DNA of 64,000 nt from Adiantum capillus-veneris (lineage: Eukaryota > Streptophyta > Polypodiopsida > Polypodiales > Pteridaceae). Every line of letters starts with the position of its first letter. Position 1 is the first letter of the stretch. The position numbers were made by a program, and so were the translations under genes. Location of the stretch: NCBI GenBank assembly GCA_014529385.2, contig CM043953.1:72297872-72361871 (forward strand). Reading direction: 5' to 3'. Under the pieces are notes generated by a model. That model saw only the letters and a list, made by a program, of their open reading frames with translations, did not search any database and had not been told where the DNA came from. Positions 1-10,199 of this stretch are shown here, one piece after another.

Positions 1-38
1 ATCAATTTCCAAAATCTATTAACTCCAAAAACCTGGCA

Positions 39-46
39 CTCCAAAG
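39..46. repeat. Target site duplication, left copy (CTCCAAAG)
   Basis: The 8-mer CTCCAAAG is found again at 5254-5261, just outside inverted-repeat ends. The base before it is A here and G on the right, so it may be a 9-bp duplication with one change, as Mutator-like elements make, or a true 8-bp duplication, as hAT elements make. Confidence 0.7.
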
Positions 47-180
47 TTGCGTTGCATTTATATGCCCGTACCGAAAAAAATATACGTATAAAACGTCATT
101 ATACGCCGAAATCTTGAATAATTATCAAAGAGCCGTTTTATTTCTTTTCAATTGAAATATATTTCGATTGAAAAAATATT
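47..180. repeat. Left terminal inverted repeat region
   Basis: The stretch begins TTGCGTTGCATTTATATG, followed by CCCGTACC, TACGTATAAAACGTCATTATACG and a TTTTCAATTGAAATAT block. The same modules occur in inverted order at the right end of the element. Identity is patchy, with indels. Confidence 0.6.
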
Positions 181-968
181 ATATAGGGACCGTCGTCGGT
201 TTTCGTTGAAACCCAACGATTGCAGGAGAATCAACAAACAACCATTAGGAAAAATATGAACCCCAAAGGGACCCTTTAGCTTAAGGGGTGATTAAGCATG
301 GACCACTAGGAAAGGGTGGTGGCCACAGCTATACCCTCTCAAAAGGTAGGGTAGTAGGGGGCATGGGGGCCTATTTGTTCCCCTCATTATAGCTTTGTCC
401 TCTAGAAAGAGAGAGAAAGGGGAAAGGGGGGGGGGGGAGGGCCCCCCTCCATTTTAATGGGCGCCCATAACGTAACCCAAAAATTTCTTTTTTTTTTGAA
501 AATCTCTAAATCTCACTTTTCACTCTCCAAAAGCTCTCCTAACCAAATACATGGTCAAAAAACTATTTTCTTTGACCAAAATCTGCATTTCTCAGCATTA
601 CCCTCTATTCTACCTCTATTCTTTCTCCTTCTGCCTCCAAGCTTTCCATAGCTGCAGCACATGAGGAAGCTTTCCATAGTTGCACCACTTGTCTCCCCCT
701 TTCATCCACACCATCCCTTTGAACTACTTCTTCTCCCCTTGCTCCCCATTGCGCCACTTCTCCCCCTCCCGCCAAGCTTTCCATAGCTGTATCACAAATG
801 GAAGCTTTCCATAGCTGTAGACCTGTCTCCCCCTTTCATCCACACCATCCCTTGGAACTACTTCTTCTCCCCTTTGTTTCCCATTCAACGATTCCTTCTC
901 ATATCATTCCTGAAGCAACATGCCTCTCTCTCTCTCTTACACACAGCTGTTCTTCTTCTTGTGCTACC
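181..968. other. Non-coding interior with a ~134-bp tandem duplication and a short G run
   Basis: No convincing gene is seen. A run of 12 G lies at 426-437. The phrase AAGCTTTCCATAG occurs four times (near 639, 667, 773 and 801) because a block of about 134 bp, rich in CCCCTTTCATCCACACCATCC, is tandemly duplicated between about 639 and 905. The short open frames here are by-products of pyrimidine-rich sequence. Confidence 0.6.
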
Positions 969-2196
969 ATGTCAACCCCCTCCACTTCAAGGAAGCCAAA
1001 GCATGACATAGAGGCGGTTTGCTTGCATAAGTACACTAGGGATTCTGATGGGGAATGCGTGCTGCAGGTGTTTTCTAAAGGATCTTGGAGCTTCATGCAA
1101 CCTGCAGCTATTGGGCCTCATTGAGTTCGAAACCGTGGCAACCTTGACGAACATTGGAAGGGGAGGCTTCTTGGTTTCAAGAACCATAGAGTCAATGGCA
1201 CAATGGCCATTGTTTAACACGTGTACTCTTGGCGTTCCATGCACTTGAGAAATGGAAGTTCAAGAGATTTCCCGATACATTGTAAGTCGTAAAACATTAT
1301 TGGTTGCTGATTGTAAACGCTTGTTTTTTGTTTTTGACTTCATAGTTTTTGGTGTTGTCATAGATATATTCCCATCCAACTTTGTTGAGGAACAACCAAC
1401 CAAGAGTCTCACAGGAACCTTCAACGCTCTTCATGTGGACATTGGTATTATGATGCTTCCCACCTCGCCACCTTCGATTCTGTTGCAACGCAAAATCTTC
1501 TTCTACTCACACACGTATGTAGTGCCGACCTCGAAGGATGGATATGGTAAGATCATTGCTGTTGACAAACCTTCATTACTGAGACCGGAATGGCCACAAC
1601 CCAATGCGTGGTCACTCTTCTCAGTGAAGGAGAAGATGCTTTTCAATATTTGCTCCTCATTAAAATTTGAGAAGGCTTCCAAATCAGTAGGGCTCAATTG
1701 GTGCCGCCTCATGCATGTTTTTGTACACTTGTTCAAGACATTGCCATTCAGTGTCACACCTACTATGTTTTGTAGCAAGAATGTCATGTATGAAGCACTA
1801 AAATTGGTATTTGGAGATAAATTTTGGGGATTGGTTGAGGGAGTGCACCAAGGAGATAAATACAAGTGTAAGGTGGGCGCTTGAGGTATAGGGATACGAT
1901 ATTTGGAAGTGCGCACTACTTTGTACCTACATTTTCACAATGAGCGTTGGATGTGTAAGAGTGGAAACTGGATACCCTTACAATCTAGTGCTGCTAATTG
2001 GGTGACATTTGACATGCCTGTTACTTTGTCAAATGGTGTTTTTGAGATTGTGCGAGTCAGTGAACACTGGACACTCACCAACATACGGGAACTCTTGATT
2101 ATCTTGGGCTACGAAGAAATCAAAGATGCTTACTTTCGACTCAATCGGCAAAAGATCAGTTTAATTTATATGTTGTATACATGTGCCAATTGTTAG
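969..2196 (+). pseudogene. Unrecognised protein-coding relic A
   Basis: I do not recognise this product. A start at 969 opens MSTPSTSRKPKHD. The longest coding-like stretch is 1252-2196, about 314 codons in one frame with a single interruption. It is rich in aromatic residues and Trp (for example LRPEWPQPNAWSLF and HFHNERWMCKSGNW), which is unlike random translation. The 969-1250 part lies in other frames, so either an intron or decay separates the two. No transposase catalytic motif, zinc knuckle or membrane segment is visible. It lies inside the 47-5253 element and may be a captured host gene fragment or an element gene too diverged to name. The composition supports past coding; function is unknown. 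Confidence 0.45.
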
Positions 2197-2514
2197 TCTC
2201 TGTAAAAGAACTTTTGTTGCTCAAATTGGTAGGTGGATGGAGGCAGCCATGAAAGTACAAGAGGAGCGGAGGGTTGGCGGTGCACTGTCTTTAAGTTGAT
2301 TTGATAGATCAATGTAACCGGCTCTAATGCCACGTTGTAAAGCCTTCTATTTAATGGAAATTCAAAGCTTTTTTATCATTATAGTATCACCTTCATTGAT
2401 TAAGTTTTTAAGATTTTGTTTGGGTGTTTGTGTGCGCACCCATGTGTGTTTGTATGTATATCAAAGAGCTTTGGGATGGTGTCTTTTTCTGCAGTTGGCC
2501 ACGGCGGTGGGGGG

Positions 2515-2519
<5 letters not shown>

Positions 2520-2552
<33 letters not shown>
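2520..2552. repeat. Poly-G tract, 33 bp
   Basis: An uninterrupted run of 33 G. Such a run can fold as a G-quadruplex and is also prone to sequencing-length error. It is followed by TATATAAA and then a GA repeat. Confidence 0.95.
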
Positions 2553-2553
<1 letters not shown>

Positions 2554-2590
2554 ATATAAAGGGGAGGGGGCTTATTTTTTTTCTATCAAC

Positions 2591-2593
<3 letters not shown>

Positions 2594-2653
<60 letters not shown>
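2594..2653. repeat. (GA)n microsatellite
   Basis: About 30 GA units end directly before GCCATGG, the start of the next coding-like frame. GA-rich tracts just upstream of a start codon are common in plant 5' leaders. The RERERE-type open frames across it are artefacts. Confidence 0.95.
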
Positions 2654-2655
<2 letters not shown>

Positions 2656-4188
2656 ATGGAAGCACATGCTAGCGCATCCTCCTCCCACACAGCAGCAACG
2701 TCGAAAGAGCCACACACCCCCCTTTCACTATTTCTTCTTTTCTTAGAGGACACCGAATATGTTGGATGTAGTGATCTTCACGGCCTCTTTACTTGCACAA
2801 TGGATTTCCAAAAAATCATGCAACTCCACAATGACACTTTTCCTGACATCATAGAGTATATGCATGCGCATATACTCAAGTATGATGTGAACTTTGAAGA
2901 CAATGCCATGCTGTGGTTGCCATGTGATCTGCTTCGCTACATCCACAAGGCGACAACATTGCATTTAAAAAGAGACTAGCTCGCTTTGAGGCGATTGCAA
3001 AAGAGGCAAACCACTTCCGTCAAGTGACAAAGGAAGTTGTAGACTCCTTCAAGAAGCACAAAATTGGGAAATCTTTCTTGTCCAACATTGCCACTCTCTT
3101 CTTCCTCGTCAATGAGGAGCCTTCCTTGGAGGAAATGGAGATCTTGCTTGGCAGTGGGTGGGTGTTGATGGATCGTAAAGATCCCAAGGCCGCGCCTATA
3201 GATGTCCAAAGTGAGTGAAGACTGCAAGCTGCCGAATATCCCCACGGCTTGGAAGAAGCAGTTGCAGTGAGAGAGCAGATTGCTAACACCTCCGAGGTGC
3301 CCGACCCCGAGAGCCGTGACCCTGCTGCAATTCTCGAAGCGGAGATTAGCCATCTCAGTAGCATAATTATAGAAGATGAGGAGTATTTATTCTTACATGA
3401 TCTTGAAAAGGCTTTTGGTGTCCGGCTAGATGAGTGTCTTAGCCTCATATGCACCAAGATGGAGTTCCCCCTTGATCCTACACCAAAAGCTACAGATGAC
3501 AAGCTGCTTCCATTGGGGGACTCTGTTGCTGACACAATTGCACTAGTGACAACGGATATTCTTGTTGTAGAGCAGAGTAAAGTCACGAACAAAGAGCTCG
3601 TTGCCACACAAGCCAGGGTTGTTGCCAACCAAAATCCTATCCACCCCGATTTGCCTGGTTCGCGGAGCCCCCGCAAGGTTGATGATAGCAAATCCTCTAT
3701 CAACCTTGGAGCCACACCAACTATGGATGATGAGAATAAGCAGCAGAGGTAATACTAAGCATCTTCTACGTTGATAATTCAATCTTTCTTCTTTTCTTTT
3801 GGTTAATTACAATTTTGCAGGATGTTTAGGACATGGACCTTTGGGCTAGCCGGAAGGGGGGAGAGCGCATGGTGTTTGGGCCTCAAGCAGCCCTAGCACA
3901 ATACATCGGCAAACTACCAATGTAGGATGTGTGCATCATACACAAGGATTTCTCCCTGAACGGCCATTTTGTTTTGTGGGTGCTTAAGGCCGCAGGTAAA
4001 CTCTTATGCTTAGCCACCATCCCTCAAACAACCCATGTAATTATTCTGATGAAAAATCACTTGCAATTGCCACTTTTGGCACTGGCTTTCGCGGCAAGGT
4101 CATGACACACATAGCTCTTTGTCAAGCCCTGGGGGTTGACAGTGCGCAAGCTATAGCTGCTTTTTATCGAGAATTGAGAATCACTTAA
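2656..4188 (+). pseudogene. Unrecognised multi-exon coding relic B
   Basis: The product is not recognised. The ATG at 2656 sits in a good plant context (GCCATGG) and opens MEAHASASSSH; coding-like sequence follows to about 3752 in more than one frame. One frame (3249-3752) is acidic and helical, with EAEISHLSSIIIEDEEYLF. A plausible intron runs from GTAATA after 3749 to TTTTGCAG near 3820. Beyond it lies a frame containing GPQAALAQYIGKLPM and SLNGHFVLWVLKAAG, followed by a GTAAAC donor. A last open stretch, 4006-4188, contains ATFGTGFRGKVMTHIALCQ. The spliced layout argues for an ex-host gene carried within the 47-5253 element. Frame changes and at least one stop mean it is not functional as it stands. 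No known domain is evident to me. Confidence 0.45.
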
Positions 4189-4984
4189 TCACTTATTTAA
4201 AACAATACAAACAAAACTCATCATCACATTGCACTATATCGATTTATCTAAAGTGCAGGTTTAAAGCTTTTCCACATTACGATAATCAATAATATTGATC
4301 AAATCTTGCAATTGATTTTCATTGGAACATGATGATTAATTGCAAACCTTGACGATTGTCATATTTATCTGAAGTGTGAAGTTCTCATACTCCATGATAG
4401 ATCTTTTCTAACTGCAGTTGATGCACGTGTACAATCACACAATATGATAGAAGTAGCAATCCAAATAAAGATAATGTAATATCAGTGTATTTGGACATGA
4501 TATTCCTAAAATTTGATTCCAATGAGAGCATGGTGTGATAGCTCTACATAGGACAAAAAAATTTCTATCTATGTTCACTTTGAGGTAAGAAAGTATCTAC
4601 ACATCCAAATCAAACCTACCTAAATAAAATTGACCTCTATTCTATTATATTTTGCAGACAGATAACCTCATGTGAGAGTACACATTGCACACAACGACAA
4701 TCTCTAAATTATATCACTAATTCATTTTCACATGTCAGTAAATTGAGCACGTAGCAAGTGACTCCTAAAATAAACACCTTGTATGAGTGAGAGTTTGAGC
4801 TCTACACAACATATAAAGCTTACATAACTTGATTTTTAAAAAAAAGAATCAATCAAATTTTAACAAGACATTAAATTGATTTTAATCAAAAAATTTAAAA
4901 CTATTTTGAATTTCAATATCTTTGAATTATAAAAAATTTCATTTTGTTAGTCTATTATTGACATGGAATACCTTTTGTGATGAA
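4189..4984. other. AT-rich non-coding stretch
   Basis: I see no gene. The sequence is AT-rich with only very short open frames, and leads into the right terminal region of the element. Confidence 0.6.
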
Positions 4985-5253
4985 TACTAGTCTCAACAAG
5001 GCACACTGCCGATATATATACTTTATTTTTCGATCAAAACATTCTTTGATCGAAAAATATTTTGTCGTAAATTCTTTTCGATCAAAAGTTTTTTTGATCG
5101 AAGTATCTTTCAATTGAAAAACTGGGAAAAAAATACATTGCCCGTTTTGTTGACGTGGCATCATATAATACACTCGTATAATATGGGGTCAAATAAAATA
5201 CGCCCGTATATGACGTATTATACGTTTCCCGTATAACATATAATGCAACTTAG
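4985..5253. repeat. Right terminal inverted repeat region with two perfect hairpins
   Basis: The outer part (5160-5253) is the diverged inverted counterpart of the left end. Further in are two perfect inverted repeats: ATTTTTCGATCAAA at 5025-5038 pairs with 5045-5058 across a 6-base loop, and TTCGATCAAAA at 5077-5087 pairs with 5092-5102. A TTTCAATTGAAA block follows at about 5110, matching one near the left end. Confidence 0.65.
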
Positions 5254-5261
5254 CTCCAAAG
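5254..5261. repeat. Target site duplication, right copy (CTCCAAAG)
   Basis: Exact match to 39-46; the base just inside the right end is G where the left flank has A. Confidence 0.7.
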
Positions 5262-6305
5262 CCTTGTGAAAAAGTTGGTCATCTGTATAGTGCTACCACC
5301 TCAACATGTTATCATTGCAATTTTCTGGTATTTTGTATTGTTTTGCCATGTGAGCAATTTTTATGCAAAATTTTATTTTTAGGACTTGCCAATTACTTTG
5401 TCCATTTGCAATGGGTTCCTCATGGGTCCTAATCCTTGCCATGCCACGTTAGACACTTGTAACATACCCCCTAAAAGAAATCACCCTCGATTATGCATGC
5501 AAAACAAAGAAAGGCCATAAACTAACTTAGTAGACATTGACTCTATGTACTCATGCATTAGACTACACACATCCAATACTTGCACACAGATGACAGCCAT
5601 TGAACAATCGGAGCACATTTTTGTCAAGATCTCAAATACAAATCATGATCATTGTCACTTATTTAGCAATCACATCCCGACCGTGTTGATCTTTTCACGG
5701 ATGTCTTGATCCACTAAATCTCATCACAATTAGACTCATATTCTTTCTCATATTTTAAGAAAGCATGCCAAGGACCATCCCAATCTAGACAATACACTCA
5801 CAAAGCATGCATTCTACAAATTAAACACTTAGTTCACATTGAACACTAAGGTGCAAACAATCAATCTAGTCATCTTGTCCTTTTGGAACTCTTGATGCAC
5901 TAAGATCATTACCTAGTCATCTCATCTAGATAGAAGTCTTAATGCACTAGACTCACATCCTCGACTCATTTAGCCATCACATCTTGATCTCATCGATCTC
6001 TAGATGCAGTAAATTTATCAAACAAAATGCTTCAAACATTTTGTCTTTTCATAATATAATCTAATAATACACACATGAAAGAGCACATGTAAACAAGTTC
6101 AGTATAGGAAAATTCCAATTCAATGTACATCTTTTCATAAAGTCATTTCCCAAAGTATTTTCAGCCTATCAACACCCATAAAATCTTAGAAATAAATTAG
6201 TGACTTTATTCAATCAAGGTAATCAATGACAAAGGAGTGGAGTGGCTCCCCTCTTTTGCAACATGTATTCTCTGCAAAATTCAACCCGCTGATTTGACGT
6301 GCACT
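5262..6305. other. Non-coding, no recognised feature
   Basis: About 1 kb of AT-rich sequence with no open frame of note, no RNA gene and no clear repeat structure that I can see. Confidence 0.6.
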
Positions 6306-7652
6306 TTAACACTAGGTTGGTTACCTAACAGGACATAAAAGTGTCCTCTCAGGGTTCTGAAAAAAACCTCCAAAACCATAGTAGATCCACTTAGTTTGTA
6401 AAATCCTTTAATGAGGTTATAGTTCTATGCCTACTACACATGGAAAAAATAAGAAACTTGTAAAATTTCTCATCTTTTGGTCACACCAAGCCTCCAAAGT
6501 TGATGGACCAGTACATTTTCATCAAAACAATCATTTCTTGTGTTTTGTTGCATAAGAATAAGATTAGGGGTTTTTGTAGGACTTGAGATAAATTCCCTAG
6601 TTAACTTCAATGGGTTGGTGATCAGAACATATGATTGCTTCTCACTCACTATTTTTTGTTTTGCCAAAAGAAATAGGTACAAAAAAGTTGAATTTTTACC
6701 ATTTTGCAAACCTATCATCAAATTTTCTATAGCCACACTCAATACAAATAATATGTGCATGTTTTCTTAGTTCCCTATTGTCCTTTAGGTTCATAAGGAG
6801 CCATGGAGCATGTCAAAAGAATAATACATCTCTTACCAAGGGGAATCTTGGGGACAAAGATGAAGTGCTAAATACAGCAAACATGAAAAAACTGGGTTCA
6901 ACATTATGAGTTGTAGAATCCCATAGAAACTATTCAATATCTAGCCAAATTTGATCCTTATGACTAGATATGGTTACTACCTACAAAATGCATGTAGTTG
7001 TCACAAGAAACTAATAATATTGAAAAAGATATACTTGATATACTAGAATGTTTCGTTTTCTTCTATAATTGAAAAAATCAACCATCGTTGTCTACTATGC
7101 AAAATAGGGTATTAGGTGCCCCAAAACTCAAGGAATATTAGCTTTATGTTACAATATACGAGATAGAAAATCAAAACTGCATTTGGATATCATGAAAGCC
7201 ACCAAAAAAATCATAGAAGAGCTAAAATTGGCTAAAAAACAGGATTTGACAATTTTTGTAATTTGGTCATAACTTATGATTTTAACATTTATTTCTCCCT
7301 AGAAGCAGCAGGACATGCTGAGGACTACTAAAGATAGTTCTCTAGCATTATAGACCTCACAAGCATGAATTCTAGAGTGGTATAGTTGCAAAAAGTTGAA
7401 AAAAACCAAAAACAGGACCCGTTTTTTCACATAGTTTAGGTTGTGAAATGTTGTGCAAGGACAAGGTTAAAAATGGAATTGATATTCCAAAAAAATGTCG
7501 AGTTTTTTTCAGCTCATGAGACAACTTTCTAGACAGATAGCACCTCAAAATCCATTTTGAAACTCTTGACATAATTCAAGAAAAATGGTCACTTAACAGG
7601 ACATAAAAATGTCCTTGGACATAAAATTGTCCCATTACCAACCTAGTGTTAA
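6306..7652. mobile_element. TTAA-flanked short TIR element (non-autonomous DNA transposon candidate)
   Basis: The left end reads TTAA-CACTAGGTTGGTTA (TTAA 6306-6309, terminus from 6310). The right end is its inverse, TACCAACCTAGTG-TTAA, with the terminus ending at 7648 and TTAA at 7649-7652. Inside each end lies a GGACATAAAA..TGTCC motif: once on the left (about 6330) and twice in tandem on the right (7599-7632), each itself an inverted repeat. The ~1.34-kb body is AT-rich without a transposase. A TTAA target with a CAC-start terminus is the pattern of piggyBac elements. A CACTA derivative is less likely, because the 3-bp flanks (TAA and TTA) differ. Confidence 0.5.
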
Positions 7653-8460
7653 GGAACACTACGAAAAAATCCAAAAGCCTTAAGGTGAAACTCAGAATTA
7701 TGGAGAATCTATGAAGTCCTCCTTCTCCATCCTCTTTGAATCGAGAGACAAAAAGTTCTTGCCCTTGACCAAATTGTCAGTGGACCTAGCTTACCCTTCT
7801 ATTCTTTTTCTTGTGTATAGGGATCTGGTGGTTTTTGCTTTGGTCCCCTGTCACTAGCACATCGTTCTGAATCTTTGTAACTCTTTGATGAATCATCATG
7901 TGTTTCCTTCAACTTTTTCTTTGGACACTTTGAGAAGACATATCCCTGTTCACCACAACCATAATACTTGACCTATTTGAAGTACTTGATAGGTTGCTCT
8001 TCTGTCAATTTGAACCCTCTAGATTTGTTTTTCTACTTCTTGCCCTGCTTATTCTCTTTGGAAGACTCTTTTCCTATTGACTTCGACATCATGTTGTCCA
8101 TCGAGTAAGTCAAGGAGCCTAAATGCATGGAAAATCCGTTCTTTGTGTGTGCCATGAGCTTCTGAATACTCTTGGACTTTTGCTTCAAACAATACCCCAC
8201 CGGATCTCTTTTGGTAAGCTGTAATAAAATTGCTCCATTTGCTATAGAAAGAAATCTTCCCAAAAGAAGTAGCTTGCAAAAAGTGTTCCAAAATTAGTGA
8301 TAATATGTCGCTCAAGTATTGTCTTTCATCAAAAATCAAGCAACAATATAAACCAGTGAACAATTATTCCAGTGTTGCAAGGTTTGTTTACTAGATACAG
8401 TAGTGCTTGATGATCCATGAAGCATCAACTCACCTGGTTCTGCTAAGTTGATGCTTTTCG
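7653..8460 (-). pseudogene. Retroelement gag fossil with degenerate zinc knuckle
   Basis: Reverse-strand translation around 8033-8363 gives a helical, basic gag-like segment, and about 7930-7990 gives a zinc-knuckle-like patch (YGCGEQGY...KC). Lys-rich sequence joins them. It resembles Copia-type gag more than the Gypsy relic to its right. No LTR, protease or polymerase is attached. It is a broken, old fragment. Confidence 0.4.
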
Positions 8461-8499
8461 TGTTTTCAGGCCCATCATATGAAGTTCCTAGTTCTTTGG

Positions 8500-9270
8500 G
8501 ATCTCATTTTGGTTTTTGCACCACTATCTTCCTATCCTGAATGGTATACTTCTTATAGTGGGAAGGTGCATCGAGTTTATCAGCATTTGATCCCTCATCA
8601 TTTTCAATTTCTATTGTCCAAACTTCCTTCAAAGCTTGTTTCAAATCATTGTATTTGACTTTGCGCTCCATCTCGGACAACTTAAACGATTTTTTGGTAT
8701 TTTTCTCTTTTTTTGGTTTTTGTTTTGATGATGTTTTGGTTGTATCGGGTTTCATAGATCGCTTTGACATCCTGTCCTTGAGACAGTCAGTCGCTTCGAC
8801 TAATCTCAAGTACTACGTTTTGTCAGTTAATAGAGGTATTGAGTCCTCGTTGTGCTTGTTGTGGTTGTTTCTGCGTTTATCTCGATACATGCATTGTCTT
8901 TGAGGGTTTTGGTTTGAGAAATCATAGTAGATCACTCGTCGATCCTTCCGTTTGATGCTCTGACTTGAGCTACTAGACAGATCATCGTCCGTGTTATCCT
9001 CTAGCGTCTTATCAGTCTTGAAAATCTTCTTCTTCATTCGTTTGGACAAGGTCTCTTACAGAGATTTTGTCCACTATGTGTAGGCACTCGGCCACCCCTT
9101 CCTTGTCAGGTACGTCTTCCTCTGTATTTGGAGTTAGGCGGACATTCATCATCTGGAATGGAATGATATCATACCCTTTCTCATCACAGAATTTGGTGAG
9201 GGTCACTTCGTTGACACAAACATCAAGAGTAGCTAGTATTTGTTGCCATCCAAACGGTTCGAACAACTCT
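8500..9270 (-). pseudogene. Gypsy pol linker fossil (between protease and RT)
   Basis: A Lys/Glu-rich reverse-strand segment that includes APSHYKKYTIQDRKIVVQK. The young Gypsy has APNHFKSYTTGERKVVYAK just upstream of its RT. The fossil ends here, before any RT motif. Confidence 0.6.
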
Positions 9271-9362
9271 TCTAGAAAAGGCTCTAGTATATATGCTTCA
9301 TCTTGTGTAGTCCTATCAAGAATGCAGTCTTACTTTTTTAGACTTCCACAATCCGAAGCTTC

Positions 9363-10100
9363 TCATGTCCATTGGTGAGCTTTGTTCTGGAGCCAAGCCG
9401 GTATTTCTTCTTCTTGGTCAGTTGTGGAATGCAAGTCTTCTCCTGGGGCTCTTTCTATGTCTCTATAGCTGTGATCTGTGACACTAATTTTCATAGTGAC
9501 ATCCTTGTTCCTGAGATAGATATAGTCGTAGCCCCAATCTTGCACCATTTTGAGCTGACGCATGAATGGTCTGCCCAGTATGATGTCGAAATTACTACTC
9601 TCATCGAAATTCATAATAGAGAAAGTGTGCTCATATGCAATTCCATAAGAGGTTACTACAATCTGCTCCAAGATGCCAATAGGTCTCTCCAGGTACCCAT
9701 CCGCTAGTTGAAGTTTCATTCTAGTTTTCCTTAGAGCAGGTTTTCCCCATTTTTTTCACATTGCTTTGGTGGCTATGACAATTCCGGCTCCCCTATCTAA
9801 TATCACTACCAATTTTACGTCCTTATACTCTATCAGTAGGGTAGTATTTCGTTCTTCACCTTCACAATAGTCCCCTTCCTTGTTTACTGGCGATGGCTCA
9901 TGTTTAGTTTGCTTTGAGAGTTGTGTCTTTAGCGTGTTTCGAGAAGCCTCGGGTGAAGGAATTACAAGCCCTATTTTTTCCAAATTTTTCGCGACCTCGT
10001 CCCAAAGATGCGGTCTAATATTCAGTAACTCTGACAGAGTCAGTGTACAACGGATAGGGGATGACATCAGCTCGTGAAGATTTTTAGTATCCATCATCTT
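9363..10100 (-). pseudogene. Gypsy retropepsin (protease) fossil
   Basis: Reverse-strand sequence with the flap and C-terminal signature of plant Gypsy proteases (DIILGRPFMRQLKMVQDWG). An active-site region (VVILDRGAGIVI) lies toward 9780. It would have processed the gag-pol polyprotein. The nearest relative in the window is the protease at about 23.9-24.3 kb. Confidence 0.7.
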
Positions 10101-10199
10101 AGGATTGGCTTTTCATTGAGATGGAACTTTCCTTACCTAAAATCGAGTTTCAGGGTTACCAATAAATGAAGGTAAACTCTTCAACGATTGTGGTTTACT

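Larger units (their letters stand above)
47..5253 (+). mobile_element. Mutator-like (MULE/Pack-MULE-like) DNA transposon
   Basis: The interval is bounded by the duplicated 8-mer CTCCAAAG. Its ends are inverted and related: the left reads GTTGCATTTATATG and the reverse complement of the right reads GTTGCATTATATG. Similarity continues loosely inward over 150-200 bp, with TACGTAT/ACGTCAT-rich sequence and then TTTCAATTGAAA blocks on both sides. Long diverged terminal inverted repeats with an 8-9 bp duplication fit Mutator-like elements best; hAT is the alternative. I recognise no transposase. The interior holds coding-looking stretches with plausible introns and microsatellites, as in gene-carrying Pack-MULEs. 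The superfamily is inferred; the ends and duplication are seen. Confidence 0.6.

Noticed and set aside
2408-2672. Open frames across GA, G and TC runs giving RERERE, GGGG or SLSL proteins
   Set aside because: Pure translation of microsatellites. The same applies near 18.4-18.6, 31.2-31.5 and 55.6-56.2 kb.
3020-3715. Reverse-strand open frame of 231 codons
   Set aside because: It is the shadow of the plus-strand coding-like frame 3249-3752, which has better composition and splice-site context.
6310-7648. Calling the TTAA element a CACTA transposon from its CACTA start
   Set aside because: A CACTA element should have identical 3-bp flanks; here they are TAA and TTA, while a 4-bp TTAA on each side fits exactly. 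No TNP2-type subterminal repeat pattern is present.
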